Positions 23,307-33,668 of a stretch of DNA of 64,000 nt are shown here, in pieces. Positions within the stretch are counted from its first letter, which is position 1; every line of letters starts with the position of its first letter. Made by a program: the position numbers and the translations under genes. The stretch comes from Parascedosporium putredinis (lineage: Eukaryota; Ascomycota; Sordariomycetes; Microascales; Microascaceae): positions 62,001 to 126,000 of the forward strand of contig CASHTG010000002.1 in NCBI GenBank assembly GCA_949357655.1. The letters are read 5' to 3'. The notes below the pieces were generated by a model, which was given only the letters and a program-made list of their open reading frames with translations, searched no databases and was not told the DNA's origin.

Positions 23307-26004
23307 TCAGTCGGCGCCGATGAGAGACTTGGGAAGGAATGCCCAGACCGTACCCATCACAGAGAGGATCGAGCAGATGAAGATGAGAGAGTAGGCAAAG
23401 AGCCTTTCACGGGTTGAGATCTCGTGCTTGAACAGTCGGAGGTAAAAAGCAAGAGGGAGACTATGTGTGGGGGTTTTAGCATGGTCAGTCGTCAGTCAAC
23501 AGCCAGGTGGCACGGAGGTTAAGAGTCATGGTGTCTTGGAGTCTTTGGTCTTGCTCTTCTACTTGTTGCGCTCTCCGGGCCTCGAACTTACATGATGCAA
23601 ATGGTAAAACACAGAGCACTTCCCATGAACGCCATGATACTGTCAAAAGCGGGGAAGAGGATGGCGATGACGAGGAAAGTTGCTAGGACGAGAACTCGAG
23701 AGAAGACTCGCACGAGGGTGAAGTAAGCCTCTCCGGTCCTGGAGCCGTCTGCGGGCCCGCCCGCGTTCTGGTGCAGGTGCTGCTGGTAGTGGATGCCGCT
23801 GACCAACTCGATGGTGTTAATGATGGGCCGGGCGTTGAGCGGGATCTTGGTGAGGGGGATAATGGCGATGAAGGCACACATGAAGGCCGTGAGGGCTTTG
23901 GGATAGCCCGTTGTTCGGAGGATGTTAGAGGTGATGGTCTCGCGGACGTCATCGCCAAACATGAGGATGCCAGCAATAGCGGTCGTAGCATCGAGCAAGT
24001 ACTAAAATGGGGAAGAGAATGTAAGCATCTAAAAACCGCGCAGAGTGATTGTGTAACTATCCGGGAAAGGAGGCGGGAAAAGCGTACCGTGAAAGAAAAG
24101 GTAACCTTGAGGGCCTTCTTATACTTGTACGGATGTCGCATATCACGATAGATCTGGTCAGGATGTCAGCGGAAAAAGAGAAATGGAAAAGAAAAACACA
24201 AAAGAATAAGGGCAAAAAAGGAGAGTGTGCCGCGGAGGCTACTTTAGAAAGGACTGACGTTGGGGAAGACGGAGTGGCCACCCCAAGGGCTTAATAGTAG
24301 GCCAAAGGAGAGTGGAAGTGTACTCCAACGCTTTGGGAACAGGTAGGTTGCCGCCGGCTCGATGAGCGAGCCAGGGGACGTGGGCTTAATCAACCCATCC
24401 AAGACGACAATAGTGACGACTAGATAGAAGAGAGAAGCATTGGTGTGATTAGCTTTTGAAGACAGGTGATTGGAAAAGAGAAAAGCACGCCGCTCTCATG
24501 GGAGCGGAGGCTCAACCCTGTCGAGGGAGATGACGTACTACCAAAGCAAGAAAAGATTCCAATGACGCTCGTGACGCTGAGAAGCCGCAGCGGGAGGAAA
24601 TGTAGCGGCAAGAGGATAATGACACACGATGTCTTCCACTGCAGGGGACTCAAGAAATCGGGAAAGAGAAGCTGCATGGAGTCGGAAAACAAGACAACTA
24701 AAGAGAGGCGTGAGCAACAGTCTTTCCTCGCCCGGGAAGAGGCGGAGGACAGGCAGACGAACCTAACGCGACATTGGCGGCGATCAGCTCCATAGTAAAT
24801 AAGATACTGGTAGCAATTCGCGCCTTGCGGCCATAGGATATGTAAGCGATATCCGAGAAGGTGATGAGACTTGGATCTAAATCCATGCACTTGCCGAGCA
24901 GGCGAGCGGTATAGGCGGTGACGGTAGCACAAAGGAAGAGGGCCACCATGCCGCAGAGCCAACCCGCGTACTTTAGACCAAGGGGAAGGCTCAAGAGTCC
25001 GACGCCAATCAAGACACTGTTTGGTCACCCAGGTAGGTTAGGAAAAAGAAAATAGCTCCAGCGAGGAATAGGGGCCGTGGAAAAGGGTTGGACCACGAAC
25101 TTTATCGAGTTGAAGACGGTTTGAGGCAAGGTAGACTGGCCCTCCACCGCCAGCACAATCTTTCCGTCTTGCTCAACCTCTTTGACGAGGATCGGGGGCA
25201 GCTCGTCGTTGGGCTGCTCCGCCGCCTCGGCGGGCTGGATCCACGAGTGGGCGAACGAGGATCTCCGCTCCGACTCGGCGGGGATGGCGCCGTACGCCGG
25301 GTAGCTCGTGTAACTCCCCACGAGGGAGGTGGCAAGGCTGGGAGGGACGGCGAATATGGAACTTGAGTGGCTTCCGGGCATAAAGGTACCGTCGAGCTCG
25401 GCGTTGTAGGCCTTTCTCTCCCTTTCCCGAAAGTCGGTCGCGGCGTTGCGGTCATCCTGCCAAGAGGGGCCAGGTCGGGCCTCGGCCTGCTGGCGGAGCA
25501 AGGAAGTCCACGGCTGGGGGTTTCTTCCTCTTCTCCGGCGACATCATGGGCTGCTTCGGGGTCGGGGTGGACGAGCGGGGCCTGGTCCGGGGCGAAAACG
25601 AGGGGGGCCGCTGGGGGAGGACCTCGACGAAACCGGCGGCTCTCCGCCAGCTCTGAGTGAAGGATCGGATACTGTTGACGCCCCCGAGCTCGGCTAGTGC
25701 GGCGGGCCTAAACGTCAAGGACCTGAAAGGGGGATGAATGTTTATAGACGTCAGTTTTGATGTGTCGCAGCATGCCGTCGCTGGGACATGCAGGAGTGTG
25801 TCTGTTTTAACTTGTGTCCCGCGAAGAGAAGCTTGGTTTCCTTGTTTTCAACACTCACCTTCGTCGCCTCAGACCTTCGGTGCTGGGCACCCAGTTTGTT
25901 AGAGATTCCGAGTCGCTGACGTCGGTCCTCGAGTGTAAGCTGCTTCGACCGGGGGACACATCACGACCGGGGGTTAGATCCCGGGAACGTGATGTAGAAG
26001 ACAT
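23307..26004 (-). CDS. AVT-type vacuolar amino-acid transporter (AAAP family)
   Basis: Proton-coupled amino-acid transporter resembling yeast Avt1, expected at the vacuolar membrane. Eight exons fit in phase: 26004-25859, 25722-25101, 25016-24763, 24697-24542, 24419-24259, 24153-24088, 24001-23592 and 23460-23307, for about 656 residues. A long disordered N-terminus precedes the membrane part, which opens with NVLIGVGLLSLPLGLKYAGW and contains SPWGGHSVFPNIYRDM, the proline-rich loop seen in the family, and about ten further hydrophobic helices. Two bases are missing, both in the N-terminal exon 2: G6 at 25602-25607 and around GG at 25502-25503. The membrane domain has no defect. Which Avt subgroup it belongs to is not certain. 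Confidence 0.88.
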
Positions 26005-26150
26005 GGCTTCAGCAGCAGCGAGCAAGCGCGGCTGGCGGTTCGTCTCGATGTTCTAAGGGACTAGCACGAACGAGCGAGAATTTCACAAATGGCAAGGAAA
26101 TGAGGGGCGAAAAAGGCAAGAAAAAGGTTCCGTGGAGAGATGCCGCCAGG

Positions 26151-26165
26151 AAAAAAAAAAAAAAA
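26151..26165. repeat. Poly(A) run
   Basis: Fifteen consecutive A on the plus strand, upstream of the AVT gene. Confidence 0.9.
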
Positions 26166-26700
26166 TTAGGGTCCTTGACGTGTATGGGAAAAGAAAAAGA
26201 TGGCTAGGGAAGAGAAGGAGAAGGCTTCTCAATCTCTTAGTTTACTTGGGAAAAGAGCAAGGTAAGGGGAGTGTCAACAAGGACCTAGCAACGGGACATG
26301 GCTTGGGAGGGATGACGAGAAGTGCTAGCGAAGAGGACCAAGCTGCGATGATGACGAGACAAGATTTGTAAAGAGAATACAAGAAATTAGCCTGGCAGAG
26401 AACCGGGCACTAAGATCAAATAGAATTGATGATGGGCGGAATATTAATCAATGGGTGTCCTCGAGAGGTGGGACCCGTTAGCTCTTATCCAAAGACAACG
26501 GCGGGGGAAGAACCAGGTTTCCCAAGGGTCCAGTCGACTAGAGCTGCACGGATCTTGATCTTAGTCCCCTTCTACATTGATCTTGCCAACATCTGGGTTT
26601 CAAAGCCTTCAATTCCTTCTCCGTCTGCTCTCCCCTCGCACCGCTTCTGTTCCTGCTAGAATTATTCTGTCCTCCACGCTAGATTTTGATTTGGGTTGTT

Positions 26701-27723
26701 TCAATGGGGGCAGGAGGAGATGCACGGTGTCTTCGGGGAATTTTTTTCTTTGTCACGAGCAATGTAGAGACTTCCTGGTCGAGGTGGGTAAGGAGATACA
26801 AAAGACTGCGGTAAGCGTATCGTGGGATATCTAGTCCATCGGAAGTGATGTAAAAATTTGAACGTCATTCCGCAGTAGCAGCAACGGGAGGTGTGCATCA
26901 AACTGTGGCGACTCTTTCGGTCCTGCATCCATCCAGCATCTCCCACCGCCATCCATACAGGGGCTGGCTTCTCCCTATTTTTACATGCATGGCCGTAGCC
27001 AGTGGTAAACGGAAATTCAAGCATGGTGGGGACCAAAAAAAAAGAAAAGAGAAACACGAAGGGACGAGCGCTCTCGGCAGACATGGAGTCATGGCCGATG
27101 GCACCCGAAGCAAGGTATTGGGATGGCTGCGCGGAGAGAGAGGTCTTCGGTTCACTCCAACGGATTGATTGGATGATGGTTTGATCCTCTGTGACCAGCA
27201 GGGAACAGAGGTTGACTGCTCCCGCGATGGCCAGGGTCTTCCTCCCGCCGACCGGAAAGGCACCCTCTGCACCTTCACCTGGCCGTTGGATATTGAATGG
27301 ATGGATAGAATGGATCCATTCGTCTGACAAGAGAGACGCTAGGCTCCAAGTACGGATGCAAGTACAGGCACTGCAAGTGCTGAATATTGAGGGGAGCATT
27401 TGAGCCGGCGTTCGCCGGAGACGGCAAAGCCCGCGCGGCGGAACGGCCGAAGACAGCACAAATGATTTTAGGTCACGCAGCCAGTTTTCTCTAGCCAGTT
27501 TTTTCGAGCGAGAGAAGCACGAGACCAGCGCGGACAAGGATGTGTCCCTAGACACGTAAAGAAAAAAATTCTCCTTCCCACATTTTGCGCCAATATCCCT
27601 CCCTCCAAGCTTCTCTTTTGTTTTGTCTCTCTCCGTGTTGCAGAGGGATTGCTCAACCTTGGGGAGGTTGGATACTCTGTTGCAACAGTGGCCACGAGGA
27701 AAACTCGGGAGGCGTGCGTACAT
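26701..27723 (-). other. Doubtful 340-codon open reading frame
   Basis: An uninterrupted ATG-to-stop frame on the minus strand in otherwise empty DNA. Its product is rich in Ser, Arg, Cys and Pro, has no recognisable domain and looks like translated non-coding sequence. It could be a lineage-specific orphan, but nothing in the sequence supports translation beyond its length. Confidence 0.12.
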
Positions 27724-28943
27724 AATCTAGCTTGATCCATTGCATCCATAGTAGATTGATCAAATGGATCCATGCATAACCTACGCGGGCACAAGCGAAG
27801 GCCGTGGGCAAAAGAAGCGCCGCACTTCAAGCACTTCGGGGTAATCGTTATCAGTACACGGGTGCTATCAGTGGATCAGTCAGAACGCCAACTGATAAAG
27901 AATGCCCAGGGAGTCTGGCCGTAGATTTTCCGTCTGGAATCAAACCACCAAAGTTATCGCAGCGCCCCCAAAAGGGGCAAAGGAGGACCGTTTTGACGTG
28001 CTGTAACCGTCCGTACCCCTCATTCATCAATGGAACATGTCGATGAAGTGAATTCAAACTCTCTGCCGCGTTTTGCTCACACAACCTACACCAGATCGTC
28101 ACCCGAGTCTGGACCTGTCACATCAATTGATTGAATGAGGTGACATCCAGGTCTTTGGTTGCCGACCAAATAATGTGTAGAGGTGCAAACAGAGATAGTG
28201 AATGGCGCAAGCGCCCTACGCTCTTATCGCATCCCTCTCCCCACGGGCCTTTACTCCGAGTTGCACCCGAGTTTCCCCATCACTTTATCTGTACGTCGGG
28301 ATGAACATCATGGCCTCCATCCATTTCGATTTTATTGGCTAGCCTTGACACCACTCATGTCTCCATCATGCGTTTGGCCCGGACCCATTATTCCTGTACT
28401 GTTCGGCTTCGGTAGATTGTCCCAACTGATCAACGACAAGAGACCAATGTTATTACCTAATTCCTACCATCAATTGATCAATCGTTCAAGTTGACAGCTC
28501 CACTTTGGTCCAGTGTGCTGTGCAGATCAAAGCCGTTGAGTTGAGCTCTGATCGTGCTCTCACAATCGAACCATCTATGTATGCGGGCGCTCTTCATCGG
28601 ACCAACCATAGTCGTCAAGGTCGGAACTTCACAAGCCTATGACATCCTTGGTTCCGCAGTCTGACTCCTTCCACACTTGAAAGGCCATGGCCGTTGTGTG
28701 ATATCTTGAGTGAGCCAGCCCATTTTGCTCTTGTGGCCTCCCCGCAATACGCTATCTTTCAACCGCCGCCATTGCAGCACAGTAGCCTTGCGTCTGCACC
28801 ATGCACGACCAAAGAGAAACGAGAGAGGGAACTTTTTTCAACTACTTTTTCCTTTTTTATTTTGCTCCCCGTCTATCATCACAACCTACCTATCATTTGA
28901 CGACAAGCTTCCTCTAGCCCCCGAAGCTCCTCTCATATTGCAG

Positions 28944-28960
28944 TTTTTTTTTTTTTTTTT
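28944..28960. repeat. Poly(T) run upstream of RMP1
   Basis: Seventeen consecutive T, followed by a further T run at about 29041-29051. Such tracts may act as nucleosome-depleting promoter elements. Confidence 0.85.
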
Positions 28961-29072
28961 CCTTTCCCCGTGACGAGAGCCCCTCGCCTCTGGGGTTTCT
29001 TTAATTGTTATTTTTAGCTCCCTTTCTCTCCTCCCGTCTCTTTTTTTTTTTGTCTGTCTCACCTTCGTGGCT

Positions 29073-30037
29073 ATGGCTACTACCGCTGCCCACCTCCCCC
29101 AGCTTACACCCATCTCTGTCCTCCTCGACGCCTTTAACCACCGCAACAAGAACCAGCATCGCCGCTCCCACTGGTGGCGACAATTTAATCTCCTTCGCCG
29201 CGCCCTGCGCAGGCTCATCGTTGCCCCCGCGCTCAAGGATCCGCGACCCTCCCTCACCACGTGAGGTGGGTAGCCGAGAACGTCATCCCGTCTTCATACA
29301 TGCAAGTACCTACCCAGCGCTCTAGTCACTCAATCACTGTCCCCCACGCTACATGGCTCCTCCCTCTGTTCAAATGTACCGAAAAAGGCTCGAGAATAGC
29401 TTCACCCTCGATGATCCTAGCTGGGACATGCTGCGCTTCTGTATCCCAGCCTTTTGAGGTTCCTTCCTAGTCCACTACCTTGACAAGCCCAAGCTTGTCT
29501 TGCGTACCAGCTGCTTATATTTGTCAACCGAGCGCCCTGCTAACAGAGGTGCCATTGCCCACCATCTTTAGTGCCTTCACTCAGCTTGCCGCCGACAACC
29601 AGTATGCCCCTTTGGGTCTCGTCCTGCTTGAGTTCTCGCCCGCGTCAGCTCCATCATCTCACCCTTTCGTACGACCCCATTTATCCAACAGAATCTTTCC
29701 CCCAAATCCTCCGTACGACCCACTACGACAAACAATGATCGCATATCCGATGCACCACCTTCGCCCCAGCTCCCCGTCATCCTTCCATCGCCCAGGATAT
29801 GGGTGTAGCGATATCGCGGTCCGAGCTTACCTCTGACCTCATGCTCCCAGAAGAGACGGCTAGAAAAGTGGCACCACAACGGCGTGGTCGTGATGAGCCT
29901 CTTGCTCAGGCGCCCCGAAAACCTCCGAAGGAGTTCGTTCCCGGTCCCGCCCAGGGGAGATCAAGAAGGTGAAGAAAAAGAAGAAGAAGGCCGGTTCAGG
30001 TACTAGTCTTGACGACCTTTTCTCATCCATCGCGTAA
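29073..30037 (+). CDS. RMP1: RNase MRP subunit RMP1
   Basis: Predicted subunit specific to RNase MRP, which cleaves pre-rRNA in the nucleolus. The N-terminus MATTAAHLPQLTPI leads into the family core FNHRNKNQHRRSHWWRQF and LLRRALRRLI; exon 2 opens with AFTQLAADNQYAPLGLVLL, another family block. The ending is a lysine run followed by SLDDLFSSIA. Exons are 29073-29301 and 29572-30037, joined by an unusual GC-AG intron. Four bases are missing: somewhere near C5 at 29224-29228, near G 29630, CCC at 29791-29793 and G4 at 29954-29957. Corrected length is 232 residues. The first two deficit positions are approximate. Identity rests on the conserved core and tail. Confidence 0.8.
29302..29571 (+). 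other. GC-AG intron in RMP1
   Basis: The donor reads AT followed by gcaagt and the acceptor ctttag. The join restores an Ile codon between SSY and AFTQL in phase. GC donors with otherwise perfect consensus are a known minority class. Confidence 0.65.
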
Positions 30038-30979
30038 TACAGGCTGCACGAACGGATGGATCCCCTTATATAGATATATGTACGCATGCGCATACACTTG
30101 TGGATACGGAAAGAAGCCCACGCATTCTCGAATCATGGCGTCTTATTCACTTTCCTCCTGTTAATGAAGGCCCAATATCCTCTAGATAGTAGTAATGATC
30201 AGATGAATTGATGATATCGCATATTTTAGTTTTCTCAACTTGGAGTCATGTCAATCAAGGCGGGGGAAAGAGAGAGAGAGAGAGATGAATACAAGAGCGC
30301 AAAGTAAAATCGTACTTGGAATAAAAGAGGAACAACTGCGAAGAAAGATGGCGGAAAGGGTGGTCGGGGAAAAAAAAAAGAAAGGAGAACCGCGAGTAAA
30401 CAAACAGATGACGACAGGCACGGCAGGGAAGTGGAAAGAGAGGGAGAAAAAAGAGAGGGCGAACAACAGAGACTTTACCGTACAAGAACAATTCCTCCCC
30501 TTGGTTTCCTACCTAATATCTTGATCTCCTTCCATGCGCCGCCAGACAGACATTTCAACACCCAAGCAAGACAGGACACCCTTGAACATAAACTTCGCAC
30601 TATTTACGCTGCCGCTACGCTCCCTTTCCAGAACCCACGCGTCGAAGAGGGGTTAGAGATTGGTATCGATAGATGGGGGCAGAGAGGAACAGGGAGACAG
30701 AGACAGAGAGATAGAGAGAGGGAGAGAGAGAGAGAGAGAGGGAGAAAGAGTAAGAGAGAGAGAGAGGGAAAAAAGAGAAAAGAGACAAAGGGAGAAAGAA
30801 AAAAAGAGGCAGATAGAGAGAGAGAGAGACAGAGTCTCTTTGCCTCTCTGCCCTGCTTTCCAGAACAAGACCCATATCAATTGCGTGATCCGGCCCCCTC
30901 AGTGTTTTCAATTCCCCTTCATCCCACAATATTTTCGAGGTTACTTCAATTGAAGAACGAGCAGTCCTATCGCCATTCC
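30038..30979. other. Convergent intergenic region RMP1/TUP1
   Basis: Two 3' flanks separated by a purine-rich repeat tract (30677-30833). No gene seen; open frames across the tract encode only Arg/Glu/Lys or Ser/Leu repeats. Confidence 0.6.
30677..30833 (+). repeat. Polypurine (GA)n-rich tract
   Basis: About 155 bp of almost pure purine on the plus strand, with several (GA)n blocks interrupted by A-runs and GGGA. It lies between the 3' ends of RMP1 and TUP1. Confidence 0.9.
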
Positions 30980-33085
30980 CTAAGGGAGGGGACGGTATGA
31001 CCAGATGCGAGCCTTCATGTCGCCAGAGCCGGTGGCAAAGTAGCCGACAGTGGGGCTGGGCGCGACCGAGATGACAGAGTTCTTATGGCCCTGAAGCATG
31101 AGCTGCGTCGCACCAGTCCTGGGGTCCCAGAACTGCACACCGCGATCCTTCGAACCAGACATGACCCATTGGTTGTCCGGCGTGAGGGCCACCGAGAGGA
31201 CAAAGTCCTTGTGCCCCTCAAACGTCTTGACACACCTTCCGCCCTTGGGGCCATTGGGCAAGCCTCGGGGTGTGCTGAGCTCCCACATCTTGATAGTCTT
31301 GTCCAGTGAGCCACTGACGAGATCCTTGCCGTTGGGCGAAAAGGCAACCGAATAGACGCTGTCCTTGTGTCCATCAGGTCCCTCAAGACGCTCGAGAAGG
31401 TAGCCCTGGTGAAGATCCCAGACCCTAACGCTCTTGTCGAGTGAGCCAGCGGCGACATATTTCGTGTCGGGAGAGATGGCGACGGTTGTAACCCCATCCT
31501 CGATTGTGAGGGTAAGAATATGAGTTCCTGCTCGATATCCCAAAGCCGAACAGTACGGTCGCCACTGCCGGAAGCAATGGTACGGCCATCGCGGGCAAAG
31601 TCAAGCGAATAGATATCCTGCTCGTGACCGGAGAACGTGTTGCGGATTTGCTTCTGGTGGATATCCCAAACCTATAAAAAGAAAAGATATTGATTAGCTT
31701 CAGCTCGGTTGCGTCTTACCAATTTGTTTTGGTTTGAATATCTTGGGGCCAGACGAGAAAATACTCACCCTAATGAGCTTGTCTTCGGCACCGGTGGCAA
31801 GGTACCTGCCGTCAGGGCTAAAGCAAACGCTGCGGATATACAAATCACCACCCATATCGGCCGAGTCATCTTGAAGAACGCAGAGCTTCTCGCCAGTCTG
31901 CACATCGTAGATTTGGGCCGATCGGTTGCATCCCGTAGCAACGTACTTTCCGTCATGGCTGAAACGGACGCAGCAAACAACGCTCTGGTGTTGAAGGGTG
32001 TGGACAAGGTCAATGTCCAAAACGCGGGGGACGTGCTGGTTGAACACGCAAATCCAATCATCGCCGGCCTTCTTATAATGGGCGGGGATCTGATCGATGT
32101 TGAGCTCGCTGAGAACACTGCCAGGCTGGGCATGATGGTTCATGCTCTGAGGCCTGTCCGCAGGCGTATGGTGGCTAACCTGAGGAGACTGAGTGGCTCC
32201 CGGGTAGGGGATGGGCGTGTTGATTTGAGGGTGGCGGGGCCGACGGCGGCGGGGGTCGCCCAATGCGACCGCCACGAGGTCCAGGGGATGCGGTGCTTTG
32301 GGGAGGTTGAGGGCCGATGCCATTAGGCCCAGGGCCTTGGGGGTAACCCTGCTGGAACGGAGGTTGCTGAGGAGGACCAGGAGGGGGAGGGGGTACGGGC
32401 AGGCCGCTTGGGGGAGGCGGGCCCTGTCCAATCTGGCCATGGGGCCCCATCTGCTCAGGCTGTGCTGGGGCTGGAGGGGGGCTAGGCCAGCCTGTCCGGC
32501 TCCGGTCATGATGCCGTTAAAAAGACCGTTTCCGGGAGCAATGGCGGGAGGCTGCTGGCTCGGGCCGGGGTGTTGGGGGTGGGCACTCATCCCGCCTTGG
32601 GGAGCACCGCCACGAGCAGCATCGAGCTGACGACGAAGCATCTGAATCTCTTCCTCATACCTATGTGGATATCAATGCGTTAGAAAAATAAAGATTGTGG
32701 ACCGGCGGTGACTACGCAAGAATAGGCAATCCCGTGTGTGTCGGGAAAGTCAAGGGCAGAGGGAACGCGACAAAACGAGGAATTGATCATCACCCACTTC
32801 TGCTTGAGAGTCATATGAGTCTGCTCCATCGCATAGACCTTCTCGCGAACTAATTGCATCTCATTGACCTGGGCATTGACTACGCAAGGGATAGAAAGTT
32901 AGCAATTGGGCAACGCTGTGATAGCGAATGGCTAGACGGTCAAGTCAAGGCAGGCGCGTACTCTGATGCTCATAGGTCTCACTAGCCCGGATATGAGTGT
33001 CGAACTCGGAGCGGATCTGGTCGAGAAGCTCATTCAGACGGGCGTTGGGAGGCCCCATTCGGGGGTTATGCGGATACATTGCCAT
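30980..33085 (-). CDS. Transcriptional corepressor Tup1/RCO-1/TupA
   Basis: WD40 corepressor that works with Ssn6/Cyc8 to repress many genes, including those for conidiation and carbon use. Four exons, 33085-32962, 32879-32798, 32660-31769 and 31671-30980, give about 597 residues. The N-terminal coiled coil (LNELLDQIRSEF through EEEIQMLRRQLD) is the tetramerisation and Ssn6-binding domain. A Pro/Gln-rich linker follows, then SVLSELNIDQIPAHYKK and seven WD repeats ending in ARIWSYRPLP. Four bases are missing: plus-strand G4 at 32467-32470, G5 at 32251-32255 and G4 at 32236-32239 in the linker, and CC at 31527-31528 in a WD repeat. Splice phases fit after correction. Confidence 0.93.
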
Positions 33086-33668
33086 GGCGGAACGGGCTGG
33101 CGGTTACCGCGCGCCAAACGGCTCGTGCAAAGGGAGGTTGAAAAAAGTGTGAATCGAGAAGAGAAATTATTTTCTTCCCGTCCGCGATGGACAGAGAGAT
33201 AAAAATCGATGATGCGTAATTGAAAATATCGATGACGCGACGAGATAGACGGATGGTTGCGCTAAAAAGGTTCGATGAGGCCAGATGAAGGCGAGGTGGT
33301 TGGAGGTTTCGCCGAATAATCAGGGCGGCTGCAACAGCAAAAAAATCGTCGTCAGCCGAACCTGAACCAGCTTGCAGCCTCCTTGCGCGCAAGGCAAGCC
33401 GTGTGTTTCTCGATCGCTCGCTAGGATGCCGTCTAGCTCTCGGGCAGCTCAAGGGCGGGAGAGGAAGTTGCGAGGCCGATGGCTCGTGATGGAATGGTGT
33501 GCGATGCGGTTTGTTTGTAATGTTAGGAAAGGAGATGGTGGAAGTTGAGAGAGGAGGAGAAGAGAGGGTGCGTGTGTGTTGGCCGGACGCTTTGGGATGA
33601 GGCAAGCGAAGAAACAAGCAGTCGGGGGCGCAACCAGCAACGTGAGCCGAACTTTGTTCTAGTGGCAT
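33066..33668 (-). other. 200-codon upstream frame overlapping the TUP1 start
   Basis: An ATG-initiated frame at 33668 runs to a stop at 33066, 20 bases past the TUP1 start codon in another frame. If it lies in the TUP1 leader it could lower TUP1 translation. The product has no recognised domain. The transcription start is unknown. Confidence 0.2.

Larger units (their letters stand above)
26005..29072. other. Divergent intergenic region AVT/RMP1, 3 kb
   Basis: Contains an A15 run at 26151-26165, a T17 run at 28944-28960 and several copies of a GGATCCATT-like word near 27310-27780. One open frame of 340 codons on the minus strand is listed separately as doubtful. The last 300 bp are pyrimidine-rich and probably form the RMP1 leader. 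Confidence 0.5.

Noticed and set aside
30255..30953. Open frames across the purine-rich tract
   Set aside because: They encode only Arg-Glu or Leu-Ser repeats from the GA microsatellite, with no other sequence features.
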